From Dyadobacter sp. CY356 (GTDB lineage: Bacteria; Bacteroidota; Bacteroidia; Cytophagales; Spirosomataceae): 64,000 nucleotides of DNA. This document shows positions 8,688 to 16,322 of the stretch, piece after piece. A model generated the notes under the pieces. It was not told the DNA's origin, made no database searches, and saw nothing but the letters and a program-made list of their open reading frames with translations. The DNA lies in assembly GCF_021440195.1 (NCBI RefSeq), contig NZ_JAJTSZ010000006.1, forward strand, positions 186,001 to 250,000, read 5' to 3'. Within the stretch, counting starts at the first letter, position 1; every line of letters starts with the position of its first letter. Both the position numbers and the translations under genes were made by a program.

Positions 8688-9343
8688 CTTTCTTTTGTAC
8701 GTTTTATAGACTGCTCATAGCGCCATGCTTCAATTTTTGCTTCGTGACCGGAAACTAATATCTCCGGAATTCCGTGACCTTCAAAATCCGATGGACGTGA
8801 ATAAACCGGCGGTGCCAATAAATTATCCTGAAAGGAATCTGTCAAAGCCGAAGTTTCATCGTTTAATACACCTGGTAATAAACGAATAACAGAATCAGCA
8901 AGCACAGCTGCTGCAATTTCCCCGCCCGACAATACATAATCTCCGATACTTATTTCTTTTGTAATAAAAATATCCCGGACACGTTGGTCAACACCTTTGT
9001 AATGGCCGCATAACATGATCAGATTTCCTTTTAAAGAAAGCTGATTTACCATTTTTTGCTCCATTAATTCACCGTCGGGTGTCAGATAAATAACTTCATC
9101 ATATTCCCTTTCGGCCTGCAACGTACGTATGCAACGGGCAATAGGTTCAATTTGAAGAACCATACCTGCGCCACCTCCAAAAGCATAATCATCAATGGAA
9201 CGGTGTTTGTTTCCTGAATAATCCCTCAGATCATGCACAACCACTTCAACATATTTTCCTTCTTGCGCACGTTTCAGGATTGAATGGGCGAAAAAGCTAT
9301 CCAGAAGTGCTGGAACACACGAAATGATATCAATCCGCATCAT
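8666..9343 (-). CDS. trmD: tRNA (guanine37-N1)-methyltransferase
   Basis: A 225-residue SPOUT methyltransferase of typical TrmD length. Diagnostic segments are MRIDIISCVPALLDSF at the start, DDYAFGGGAGMVLQ, the knot region LCGHYKGVDQRVRD, and ISIGDYVLSGGE. It methylates G37 next to the anticodon using S-adenosylmethionine and prevents frameshifting. It overlaps the upstream rimM by 14 bases, the usual ribosomal-maturation operon order, so the two are translationally coupled. Confidence 0.96.
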   Translation of the reverse strand: MMRIDIISCVPALLDSFFAHSILKRAQEGKYVEVVVHDLRDYSGNKHRSIDDYAFGGGAGMVLQIEPIARCIRTLQAEREYDEVIYLTPDGELMEQKMVNQLSLKGNLIMLCGHYKGVDQRVRDIFITKEISIGDYVLSGGEIAAAVLADSVIRLLPGVLNDETSALTDSFQDNLLAPPVYSRPSDFEGHGIPEILVSGHEAKIEAWRYEQSIKRTKERRPDLLK

Positions 9344-9896
9344 CAGGAGTATTATCGCTGTCAGAACCGTTTTCCAGATAAATTTCCAGTAAACCCTCCG
9401 GCAAATTCACCATCAGTTTCTTATTTTCTTTGTCTGCCTTTAGAACGATATCTTCGGCAGTTGGGATCAGAACTTCAACGCCCTGATAATCCATAGAAAT
9501 CAGATCCTGCCCATTCAGAGAATAAACCTCACGGACAATTCCCAGTTCACCTTTCACTTCATCGATGACAGTATAACCCTTGATCTCATGATAGTAAAAT
9601 TCTTCCTCTTCCAGTTCGGCAAGAGAATCCAGTGGCAGGTAAAGCGACGTACCAACCAAAGCCTGTGCTTTTTCAATGGTATTTACGTCTTCAAATCTTA
9701 CAATTGCCTTGGCTTGTTTCTGTAAATTAAAACGCTCAATAAAATACGGAACTAAATCCCCTTTAATATCGAAGTAAACAGAATCAAGATCTTCATATTC
9801 CTCAGGATAATCTACATCCAGAAAAATAACGACATCGCCGGACGTACCATGGGTACGAACGATATAACCCAGCAAAAAACTGCTATCGTGTGTCAA
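9330..9896 (-). CDS. rimM: 16S rRNA processing / ribosome maturation factor RimM
   Basis: A 188-residue RimM. The N-terminal domain shows LLGYIVRTHGTSGDVV, and the C-terminal PRC-barrel part contains YYHEIKGYTV and the terminal VLIPTAEDIVLKAD block. RimM helps assemble the 30S head around S19. An acidic tail (SDSDNTPDDAD) follows. It sits between rpsP and trmD as in many bacteria. The gap of about 90 bases to rpsP has only a weak hairpin, so the three genes are probably co-transcribed. Confidence 0.94.
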   Translation of the reverse strand: MTHDSSFLLGYIVRTHGTSGDVVIFLDVDYPEEYEDLDSVYFDIKGDLVPYFIERFNLQKQAKAIVRFEDVNTIEKAQALVGTSLYLPLDSLAELEEEEFYYHEIKGYTVIDEVKGELGIVREVYSLNGQDLISMDYQGVEVLIPTAEDIVLKADKENKKLMVNLPEGLLEIYLENGSDSDNTPDDAD

Positions 9897-9987
9897 AATA
9901 GTATTGATTTATTATTGGTATCCTTAAAACAAATATGAGTCTGCACGGTAAACCGACAGACCCATAAAGAAAGTATGTTCTACTAAA

Positions 9988-10563
9988 TTATTCAGCAGCT
10001 GGTGCTTCATTAGTATCTTCTGCCACAGGAGCGTCTGCCGCAGTTTCGTCAGTAGCAACTTCGTCAGAAACTTCTTCCGCAGCAACTTCTTCTTCAACTA
10101 CCACAGGAGCATTCTTCTTAGCGATTGCTTCTGCACGTGACTCATTTACTTTACGTTCTGCATCCAATTTAGCTTGTTTTGCAGTATCTAATTTTTGAGT
10201 TAATGTATCTGCAGCAGAAACATTACGATCAGTTTTAGATGATTTCCATTCTTCAAAACGTGCATCAGCAACATCCTGACCAATTGCTCCTTTAATTACA
10301 CCAACCTGTAAATGCTTGCGAAGCATTACACCTTCATGATGCAGGATTGAACGAGCAGTATCCGTTGGCTGAGCACCTTTAAGCAACCAGTCAACAGCCT
10401 TAGCTGTATCCAAAACAACTGATGATGGATTAGTACCTGGGTTATAGCTACCAATCTTTTCGATGAAGCGACCATCACGTGGTGCTCTGGCATCTGCGAT
10501 TACGATATCATAAATCGCTTTTTGTTTGCGTCCACGACGCGCTAATCTAATTTTAACTGCCAT
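9988..10563 (-). CDS. rpsP: 30S ribosomal protein S16 with long acidic C-terminal extension
   Basis: The first ~85 residues are canonical S16 (MAVKIRLARRGRKQKAIYDI, then DGRFIEKIGSYNPG). The protein runs to 191 residues, about twice the usual bacterial length. The extra part begins with a charged, probably helical stretch and ends in a low-complexity Ala/Glu/Val/Asp tail (EEVAAEEVSDEVATDETAAD). Such tails occur on S16 in Bacteroidota; their function is not known to me. It leads the rpsP-rimM-trmD operon and has its own TAAATTTG promoter element. Confidence 0.95.
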   Translation of the reverse strand: MAVKIRLARRGRKQKAIYDIVIADARAPRDGRFIEKIGSYNPGTNPSSVVLDTAKAVDWLLKGAQPTDTARSILHHEGVMLRKHLQVGVIKGAIGQDVADARFEEWKSSKTDRNVSAADTLTQKLDTAKQAKLDAERKVNESRAEAIAKKNAPVVVEEEVAAEEVSDEVATDETAADAPVAEDTNEAPAAE

Positions 10564-10611
10564 TATTGAATTTGTTATGAAAGGGAACTCGTCCCTGAAT
10601 TAAACAGGGTG

Positions 10612-10619
10612 CAAATTTA
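10612..10619 (-). promoter_or_regulatory. Candidate promoter of the rpsP-rimM-trmD operon
   Basis: On the minus strand TAAATTTG matches TAnnTTTG. A TTG at 10636-10638 sits 16 bases upstream as a possible -33 element. The leader of about 50 bases contains short hairpins (CCCTG/CAGGG). Confidence 0.5.
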
Positions 10620-10653
10620 AGCATAATTTTTGGTTCAATAATCATTAAGCATA

Positions 10654-10687
10654 AAAAAAGGGAAGTGAATAATCACTTCCCTTTTTT
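10654..10687 (-). terminator. Intrinsic terminator of the OmpA-family porin gene
   Basis: A perfect 15-bp stem (AAAAAAGGGAAGTGA and its complement) with a 4-base loop starts 18 bases after the stop codon on the minus strand. The A/T flanks would also let it act on the plus strand. Confidence 0.88.
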
Positions 10688-10704
10688 CTTATGTCAAAAA
10701 CCTG

Positions 10705-12228
10705 TTATTTCTGGAAACCAGCAGGGTATGTTGAACGCAATGTGTTATTTGGCAAGATCTTGATTTCAACACGACGGTTAGACTGAAGTCCTTCAACTGT
10801 TGTGTTTTCAGCAATCGGACGATATTCACCGAAGTACTCGATCAAAATTCTGCTTGTGTCTTTAAGACCCTGACGAACCAGGAAGCGTTTTGCAGCATCC
10901 ACACGACGACGGGCAAGAGACATGTTATAAGAATCAGAAGCACGGGCATCTGTATGTCCGACAAGAACGATACGGCAGTTTGTGCGAAGATTTAACAGTT
11001 CAATCACTTTGCTCAAAGTTTCTTTCGAAGCATCACGGATGATTGCTTTGTCAGTATCGAATTCGATATTACTGAACAACGCTTCGCATTCGTCTTTCGG
11101 CAGGTTGTTTTTGATAGCATCTCTGATAATTTTATCAAGATCCATTGCAACACCACCACCTGAGACGACGCTTCCCGCTGGAGTATTTGGTTCTTTGTCA
11201 AAAAGGTCAGCAACACCGTCACCATCAGTATCAGTGTAAAGACGTGGATCAACTGGTTTCGGCATGTTAGCTTTTGCAATTGAATCAGCATCGTTCATGG
11301 TTGGGTTGTAAGGAACCGGAATCAATGCTTGTGGGTTAGCCCAACGCAAATGATAACGTCCGCTACCTGCATCATACTTACCTTTTTTCGCCATTACAGC
11401 GTTTTTACCCAATTTGTAAGTCAATGCAATTTGCAAAACTCCCCATCTGTCATTTTTTGAATCACCTTTCTGGAATGTCCACAAACCAGTTTGTGTTTCA
11501 TAATCCGTTCTGTTACCAACAGTCAAATCAAGTTTTTCTGTGTTAACATACGTGTAAGTATAGTCAAGACCAAGATCGAAACGTGGAGACAATTCATAAT
11601 GAACAGCTAAACCAGCAGGCATAACCCACTCACGGGTATAAGTTGAACCGTTACGATCCCATGTTCCGGCTGTTTTAGAACTTCCGTCTGTGTTAGAAGA
11701 AAGTTTGGTAACTTTTCCAGTTGCAGTATTAGTAGCAGTAACATCAGTATGATAATACATGATACCAGCTCCAAGGTGAGCATCTACTTTCCATCTGCGC
11801 AATTTCTTATATCCAAAAAGCAAACGGTTAAGGTTTAGTGTTCCATCCAAAGAAACCTGAACGAACGATGGACTTGTGAAATAAGCATCGTATGTGTTCG
11901 TAAGCAATGGATTAGAAGGATTAGGAACGGTAACATTTTTCTTTGATCCTTGTAGCCAACCGTTGTAACCAGTAAGCTGAACACCAAAAATCGGAGATAA
12001 TTGTTTGTTAATGGAGAGTCCCCATGCACCGGTCAAATTTTCATGATCGCCTCTTTTGAAATCGTATTCTTTCAAATCACCAAAGAATTTTGTGATGCCA
12101 CCATATCCTGAGATAGACCATGTATTCATCTTGTTTGGTCCATCATACGTTCGGTTTTTTTGAGCCAACGCATCCAGGCTCATTAGTGACAAACAAACTA
12201 AAGCAATGTAAAGATTCTTTTTCTTCAT
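10705..12228 (-). CDS. OmpA-family outer membrane porin with C-terminal peptidoglycan-binding domain
   Basis: About 507 residues from the ATG at 12228 (MKKKNLYIALVCLSLMSLDA, then the AQ cleavage site). An upstream in-frame GTG is less likely. Residues ~30-280 form a beta-barrel-like region rich in alternating aromatic strands. A calcium-binding type-3 repeat (DTDGDGVADLFDKEPNTP) links it to the C-terminal OmpA domain. That domain carries NIEFDTDKA, VGHTDARASDSYN and LSLARRRVDAAK-type signatures and ends with NRRVEIKI. It should anchor the outer membrane to peptidoglycan. A strong terminator follows, and the RNase P RNA gene ends about 55 bases upstream. Confidence 0.9.
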   Translation of the reverse strand: MKKKNLYIALVCLSLMSLDALAQKNRTYDGPNKMNTWSISGYGGITKFFGDLKEYDFKRGDHENLTGAWGLSINKQLSPIFGVQLTGYNGWLQGSKKNVTVPNPSNPLLTNTYDAYFTSPSFVQVSLDGTLNLNRLLFGYKKLRRWKVDAHLGAGIMYYHTDVTATNTATGKVTKLSSNTDGSSKTAGTWDRNGSTYTREWVMPAGLAVHYELSPRFDLGLDYTYTYVNTEKLDLTVGNRTDYETQTGLWTFQKGDSKNDRWGVLQIALTYKLGKNAVMAKKGKYDAGSGRYHLRWANPQALIPVPYNPTMNDADSIAKANMPKPVDPRLYTDTDGDGVADLFDKEPNTPAGSVVSGGGVAMDLDKIIRDAIKNNLPKDECEALFSNIEFDTDKAIIRDASKETLSKVIELLNLRTNCRIVLVGHTDARASDSYNMSLARRRVDAAKRFLVRQGLKDTSRILIEYFGEYRPIAENTTVEGLQSNRRVEIKILPNNTLRSTYPAGFQK

Positions 12229-12282
12229 GGGAAACACTAGTTATGTGATTCAATTATTCATTAATTATTTACTTAAAAACAG

Positions 12283-12686
12283 AAAAAGGAAAAAGCCTGT
12301 AAGCCGGATTCTGTACTCCGGTCTGCACCGGAATTCCTACCATTTATCCAGGATTTTGATCACTCAAAACCTCTAACGATCTACCCGTGCTAATGTTCCG
12401 AAAAACGGAGGCGAGCAGCCCCACAAATTAACACCTATTTGATCTTTCAGCCCGTAAGGTTTACCGTGCCTTCAAAGTCACCTTTGAAGCGGTGGTCTCT
12501 TACTCCACCTTTTCACCCTTACCTGTCATAAAAAAATGTGCCAGGCGGTATATTCTCTGTTGCACTAGCTGTCAGCTGATCGTCACCAATCGACTGCCTT
12601 CCCGTTAGGAAGTACGGCACTCTGTGCTGTCCGGACTTTCCTCTCCGGCATTCACCGCAGCGGTAGGACGGCTTATTCCTTTCACT
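12283..12686 (-). ncRNA. rnpB: RNase P RNA component (M1 RNA, bacterial type A)
   Basis: The minus strand shows the conserved core GAGGAAAGTCCGGAC near the 5' end and the universal 3' block ACAGAATCCGGCTTACAGGC. About 400 nt is right for type A. The two ends pair as P1: AAAGGAA-U-AAGCC with GGCUU-U-UUCCUUU, with a single U-U mismatch. The 5' end predicted from P1 agrees with the start expected from the TAGCTTTG promoter element at 12693-12700. This ribozyme trims the 5' leaders of pre-tRNAs. Ends are accurate to a few bases. Confidence 0.95.
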
Positions 12687-12692
12687 TGACCA

Positions 12693-12700
12693 CAAAGCTA
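12693..12700 (-). promoter_or_regulatory. Candidate -7 promoter element of rnpB
   Basis: TAGCTTTG on the minus strand matches TAnnTTTG. Transcription would begin about 6-8 bases downstream, at the predicted 5' end of the RNA. Confidence 0.6.
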
Positions 12701-12782
12701 AGAAATACTTTCCTTTGATCAGCAGTCAATTTACCATAAAAAGTAAAAAATATGGCATTTGTTTACTTAGCAATTGAATTTG

Positions 12783-14291
12783 TTACTCAAAACTTCGCAA
12801 TCCTTCTACACGCAAATTGACATTCCCCTGGGCGAAAACAACGGAATAAATGTGTTTTGGGGTCAAATAAACCTTATCCGGCGTGATTTCAGTGAGCGTT
12901 CCTTTAAGTTGAACACCGTCGGTTACTTTATAATTGGAAAGTGTCTGTTGGATACTTTTTTTAGCCTCCGCCATCTGGCTTCCTATACCAAAAACCATTT
13001 CCTGCTCCATCATTTTAGTAAATTTCCCCTGAAGCAGCCAACTTGCTGTCTTGATAATTGTACTTTTTGTATCCAGATCATAATCCAGATTTTTCAAAGA
13101 TAGCTTCTGAGAAACCGGATCATAGTAAGGAATTCCTTTTAAATATATGCTTCCGTTCATACTGCCCTTTAACCCGGCTTTGATGATCAGCCGCTCATTT
13201 TGACCATACATTTCAATGGACGTAACTTCAACGTTATATTTCCCTCCCAAGAAAGAAAATTTCTGTCCCGTAAATTGAGATGTTGCCAGCCGGGCAGCAT
13301 CTTCGTAAGAAATCAGACTGATTAACCCTACGCGGAAATCTGAGGATACTTTATCCGCAATCTGTAAATCAGGGAGTTTTGGCGCGGGTTTAACAACTGG
13401 TTTCACTGCCGATGTTACCGTCTGCGTGTAACCTTTGATGCCAATAGAAGCACGTAAAATATTATTACTGGCCATTAAAGGCGACATGATGATTGAAGTT
13501 GGCGTGACAACGAGCCAGGTATCATATTCCTTTGACAGCAAAACAGGCTGACGCGCAAGCAACCATGCCGCTTCAACATATTTTTTTATCTCAATACTGC
13601 CGGTAACCTGCTGATCAATAGCATCGGTTATCTTTTCAAAATTTTTGTTCAACATTCGGCTCACCATGCTCTTGATCGGTATGTTGATGCCGGCAACTTT
13701 CACGTTTGGCTCCGTGATCCAGTCGTAGCTATCCACATAGGTTTCCGATTTCAGCTTCCAGTCTGGTGAAATGCCGATTTTCGAGATAAGTCGGATACTT
13801 ATTGAAAACTCTGTATCCTTATAACCCGATAATGTCAAACCCAGCGGACTTACCTTATACCCTGCGCTGACCCAAATTTTAAGCGGAACTTCAAACAGAA
13901 AAGTAGAATCCTTGGCAACAACCCTGATCGGGCTTAGCTTCCAGACCTTTGCTTTCATATTATCGTCACCGTTGTCTTCATAACTGTCGTCCTGGTAAAT
14001 CAAACCCTTGATCTGCGTATTAATCTGCGTTTGCAGCTCAGAAATAGGCATTTCAATAGGTAAATTAATTACCGACAGATGTTTTTCATTCTGAATTTCT
14101 GCGTCTGAATACAAATATTCTTCCATAGGTTTTTTAGGCGTGGTAACTTTTGGACGACATTGCCATTGACTCAGTCCGATTCCAACCAATAAAAAGAACC
14201 AGGTTATGCGCTTAAAGCGATTATTTAATTTTAACGAGCGTTGCACCGTATCCGAATTTTTCCTTTTGAGCATCTTTAAAATACTGAACAT
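12783..14291 (-). CDS. DUF4403 family lipoprotein
   Basis: A protein of up to 502 residues. A basic stretch, a hydrophobic segment (RITWFFLLVGIGLSQWQC) and a lipobox-type cysteine near residue 45 suggest an exported lipoprotein. The rest is soluble, rich in beta strands, and matches the DUF4403 pattern (SVINLPIEMPISELQTQIN near the start, IKGYTQTV in the middle). Its function is unknown; the family resembles lipid-binding tubular folds, but that is inference. The ATG at 14291 overlaps the upstream gene by 71 bases. An ATG at 14273 or a GTG at 14246 would shorten the N-terminus and give a more typical signal peptide, so the start is uncertain. Confidence 0.8.
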   Translation of the reverse strand: MFSILKMLKRKNSDTVQRSLKLNNRFKRITWFFLLVGIGLSQWQCRPKVTTPKKPMEEYLYSDAEIQNEKHLSVINLPIEMPISELQTQINTQIKGLIYQDDSYEDNGDDNMKAKVWKLSPIRVVAKDSTFLFEVPLKIWVSAGYKVSPLGLTLSGYKDTEFSISIRLISKIGISPDWKLKSETYVDSYDWITEPNVKVAGINIPIKSMVSRMLNKNFEKITDAIDQQVTGSIEIKKYVEAAWLLARQPVLLSKEYDTWLVVTPTSIIMSPLMASNNILRASIGIKGYTQTVTSAVKPVVKPAPKLPDLQIADKVSSDFRVGLISLISYEDAARLATSQFTGQKFSFLGGKYNVEVTSIEMYGQNERLIIKAGLKGSMNGSIYLKGIPYYDPVSQKLSLKNLDYDLDTKSTIIKTASWLLQGKFTKMMEQEMVFGIGSQMAEAKKSIQQTLSNYKVTDGVQLKGTLTEITPDKVYLTPKHIYSVVFAQGNVNLRVEGLRSFE

Positions 14292-15204
14292 GTTGATTTT
14301 TGCTCAGCCGGCGATGCAGTTCATCACGCAATACACCGCTTCCTGCACCATGAATGAATGTTATTTCATCCATACCATTCCCAATTGCCTGTTCCAGACG
14401 AGTTTCAAAAGTAGCCAGTTGTTGTTTCAATATTTCATCTTTTGACAATCTTGAAAAATCTTCAATGATTTTTTCAACATGCAGATCCACAATACTCTCC
14501 GGTTTTTCCAGTTCAATTTTAGGGGTCGCAGACCCTCCCATTAAACTTGTCCTCAGTTGTTCCTGGATGTCAGATTTTATCACAACTTCCTCCTTTTTAA
14601 CGTTTTCTTCGTCCAGTTGAAAAACAAAAGCATCTTTACCAATCACTGGTGCCGGGCCTTTGCTCTTATAAAATGATTGTGCGCGACATTTGATTTTCTT
14701 TTGAAATGGCTGTAACGCATCGAAAGTTCCTTCTCTGAAATACAATAAATTGAAAGCAAAAACCGGCCAGTTTTCGAAATCTTTCATTTGCAGTTCTGTA
14801 AGTTTCTGGGACGTCCTTGGCTGCAATACGCCCGCAGACAAACCCATATGTGTATTTTCAAACTGAGTCGTTGCGCTGAATGGCAATGTCCAATCCGAAT
14901 TGTTGATAATATGCAGTGTTACAGCTTTATCATTAATAGAAACAAAGGCAATGTAAATTCCCTTTTCTGAAAATGCTGCCTGGCGCGGAGCGATTCTATC
15001 ACGCTGTGGAGCAATGGTTTGTCCGGCAGGCGTTCTGTTCAAACGTTGGGATTCCACGGGTGAGATCGTCACTAATTCACTGCGCAACACGGGAATACGA
15101 AAACCATCTTCAATCTCTACTTCAATTACATTACCCGGCAGAAATGCATAAATAATTCCTTCCTCACGGCCATGTACCAATCTTACCTTATCTCCAATAT
15201 TCAT
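14221..15204 (-). CDS. DUF2027 and Smr domain protein
   Basis: A 327-residue protein. The N-terminus (MNIGDKVRLVHGREEGIIY) is an SH3-like fold of the kind seen in DUF2027 proteins. A middle beta-rich region and a charged linker follow. The C-terminal ~90 residues are an Smr domain with IVDLHVEKI and the FIHGAGSGVLRDEL motif typical of small MutS-related nucleases. Isolated Smr domains act as DNA or RNA endonucleases, including ribosome-rescue nucleases, so nucleic-acid cleavage is likely, though the substrate is unknown. The coding end overlaps the start of the DUF4403 gene, pointing to one transcript. Confidence 0.85.
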   Translation of the reverse strand: MNIGDKVRLVHGREEGIIYAFLPGNVIEVEIEDGFRIPVLRSELVTISPVESQRLNRTPAGQTIAPQRDRIAPRQAAFSEKGIYIAFVSINDKAVTLHIINNSDWTLPFSATTQFENTHMGLSAGVLQPRTSQKLTELQMKDFENWPVFAFNLLYFREGTFDALQPFQKKIKCRAQSFYKSKGPAPVIGKDAFVFQLDEENVKKEEVVIKSDIQEQLRTSLMGGSATPKIELEKPESIVDLHVEKIIEDFSRLSKDEILKQQLATFETRLEQAIGNGMDEITFIHGAGSGVLRDELHRRLSKNQHVQYFKDAQKEKFGYGATLVKIK

Positions 15205-15255
15205 AATTATTCAATTTAATTCAATGACGATCTGTTTTAAAAACTTCCGCCATCA

Positions 15256-15263
15256 CAAAGTTA
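15256..15263 (-). promoter_or_regulatory. Candidate -7 element for the DUF2027-Smr/DUF4403 pair
   Basis: TAACTTTG on the minus strand matches TAnnTTTG, 51 bases before the ATG at 15204. A TTG at 15279-15281 is a possible, rather close -33 element. Confidence 0.45.
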
Positions 15264-15300
15264 CTTCTTTCTTTGCATCAAGTCCCGGTGCCTTTTCCTA

Positions 15301-16218
15301 TCAAAAATATAACGGATGAAAATCCACTCCTTTTTTACTTATCTGAAGAGCAGGAGCAGGAATTTTTAACGAGTTAGCTAAAAAAGCAATCGTCCTGACA
15401 AATTTGCTCCTGGTTTTAATTTTTGTAAGATCAATATCCAATGAAAAATAATACTGCCTGTAAGGTCGAAATCCCAATTCAGTACTTTGTTTGGGATCAG
15501 CAGAAATCATATTTTGAATACCATATCCAACAGAAAAACACAACCAGGGCGGCCAGTTGCTATGTTTAAAAAAAGACCGGGGACTTGCTGAATACCAATA
15601 GGTTTGTCCGTTATAATCTTTTAACCAGCGTTCAGTGGGTTTACTTCCCAGTAAATTTGGACGCTGGGCGGCGAGCGAGGTAAAATGAAATGAAAACTTC
15701 GGCTGTATCCGGATTTCATCCCAAAGCGCGATCTGCCCCAGATAAATTGTGGAACCGGTAAGATTTGCAATCATGTCGCCGGGAGAAAAACCATAATCCG
15801 GCGAAAAACCATCCAGAATTTCAATAGGTGTTTGAAAGATGATACCCGAAATGGCACCATAGATCATCATCTGTTTTTTTGAAATCCCTGTTTTTTTATA
15901 AATTTCAGCGGTGTGGCGGGCAATTTGGTAGGATGTGTAAACGTGCCCCATTTTGTCCATTTGCAGCCACTCATAAGTGTCATCCTGTACCCGGAAGTTG
16001 GTGAGCGGGTTTTTATACCATGATTTGCTTAGTCCATAAATAGTACCAAGATAAAGTACCGACTGCGCCGCAAAAATACCATGAAGCAGCTTATAATCAG
16101 GGGCAATTTTTGCGGTAGAATCTGTAATAACTCCGGCCTCTTGTGCGGCCGAAAAATTGTGACCCGACAGGAGAATATAAATCAAAAAAAGAACGCGTAA
16201 ATGTTTAAAATATTTCAT
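15301..16218 (-). CDS. DUF2279 family periplasmic/outer-membrane protein
   Basis: A 305-residue protein with an N-terminal signal peptide (LRVLFLIYILLSGHNFSA, then AQ). The body shows the DUF2279 pattern: MDKMGHVYTSYQIARHTAE, then GAISGIIFQTPIEILDGFSPDYGFSPGD-type segments, split here by polar residues. Family members are predicted envelope proteins of unknown function. It is separated from the upstream vWA gene by about 100 bases in the same orientation, with no clear terminator, so co-transcription is possible. Confidence 0.78.
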   Translation of the reverse strand: MKYFKHLRVLFLIYILLSGHNFSAAQEAGVITDSTAKIAPDYKLLHGIFAAQSVLYLGTIYGLSKSWYKNPLTNFRVQDDTYEWLQMDKMGHVYTSYQIARHTAEIYKKTGISKKQMMIYGAISGIIFQTPIEILDGFSPDYGFSPGDMIANLTGSTIYLGQIALWDEIRIQPKFSFHFTSLAAQRPNLLGSKPTERWLKDYNGQTYWYSASPRSFFKHSNWPPWLCFSVGYGIQNMISADPKQSTELGFRPYRQYYFSLDIDLTKIKTRSKFVRTIAFLANSLKIPAPALQISKKGVDFHPLYF

Positions 16219-16322
16219 TCAAAAATACCGAAAGGAGCTTTAAGATTTCCAGCTTTTGCCCGATCAGAAAGTTGTTAATTTATAACTTTATTAATTTGAG
16301 GATTTACAAAATAATCCGACGT

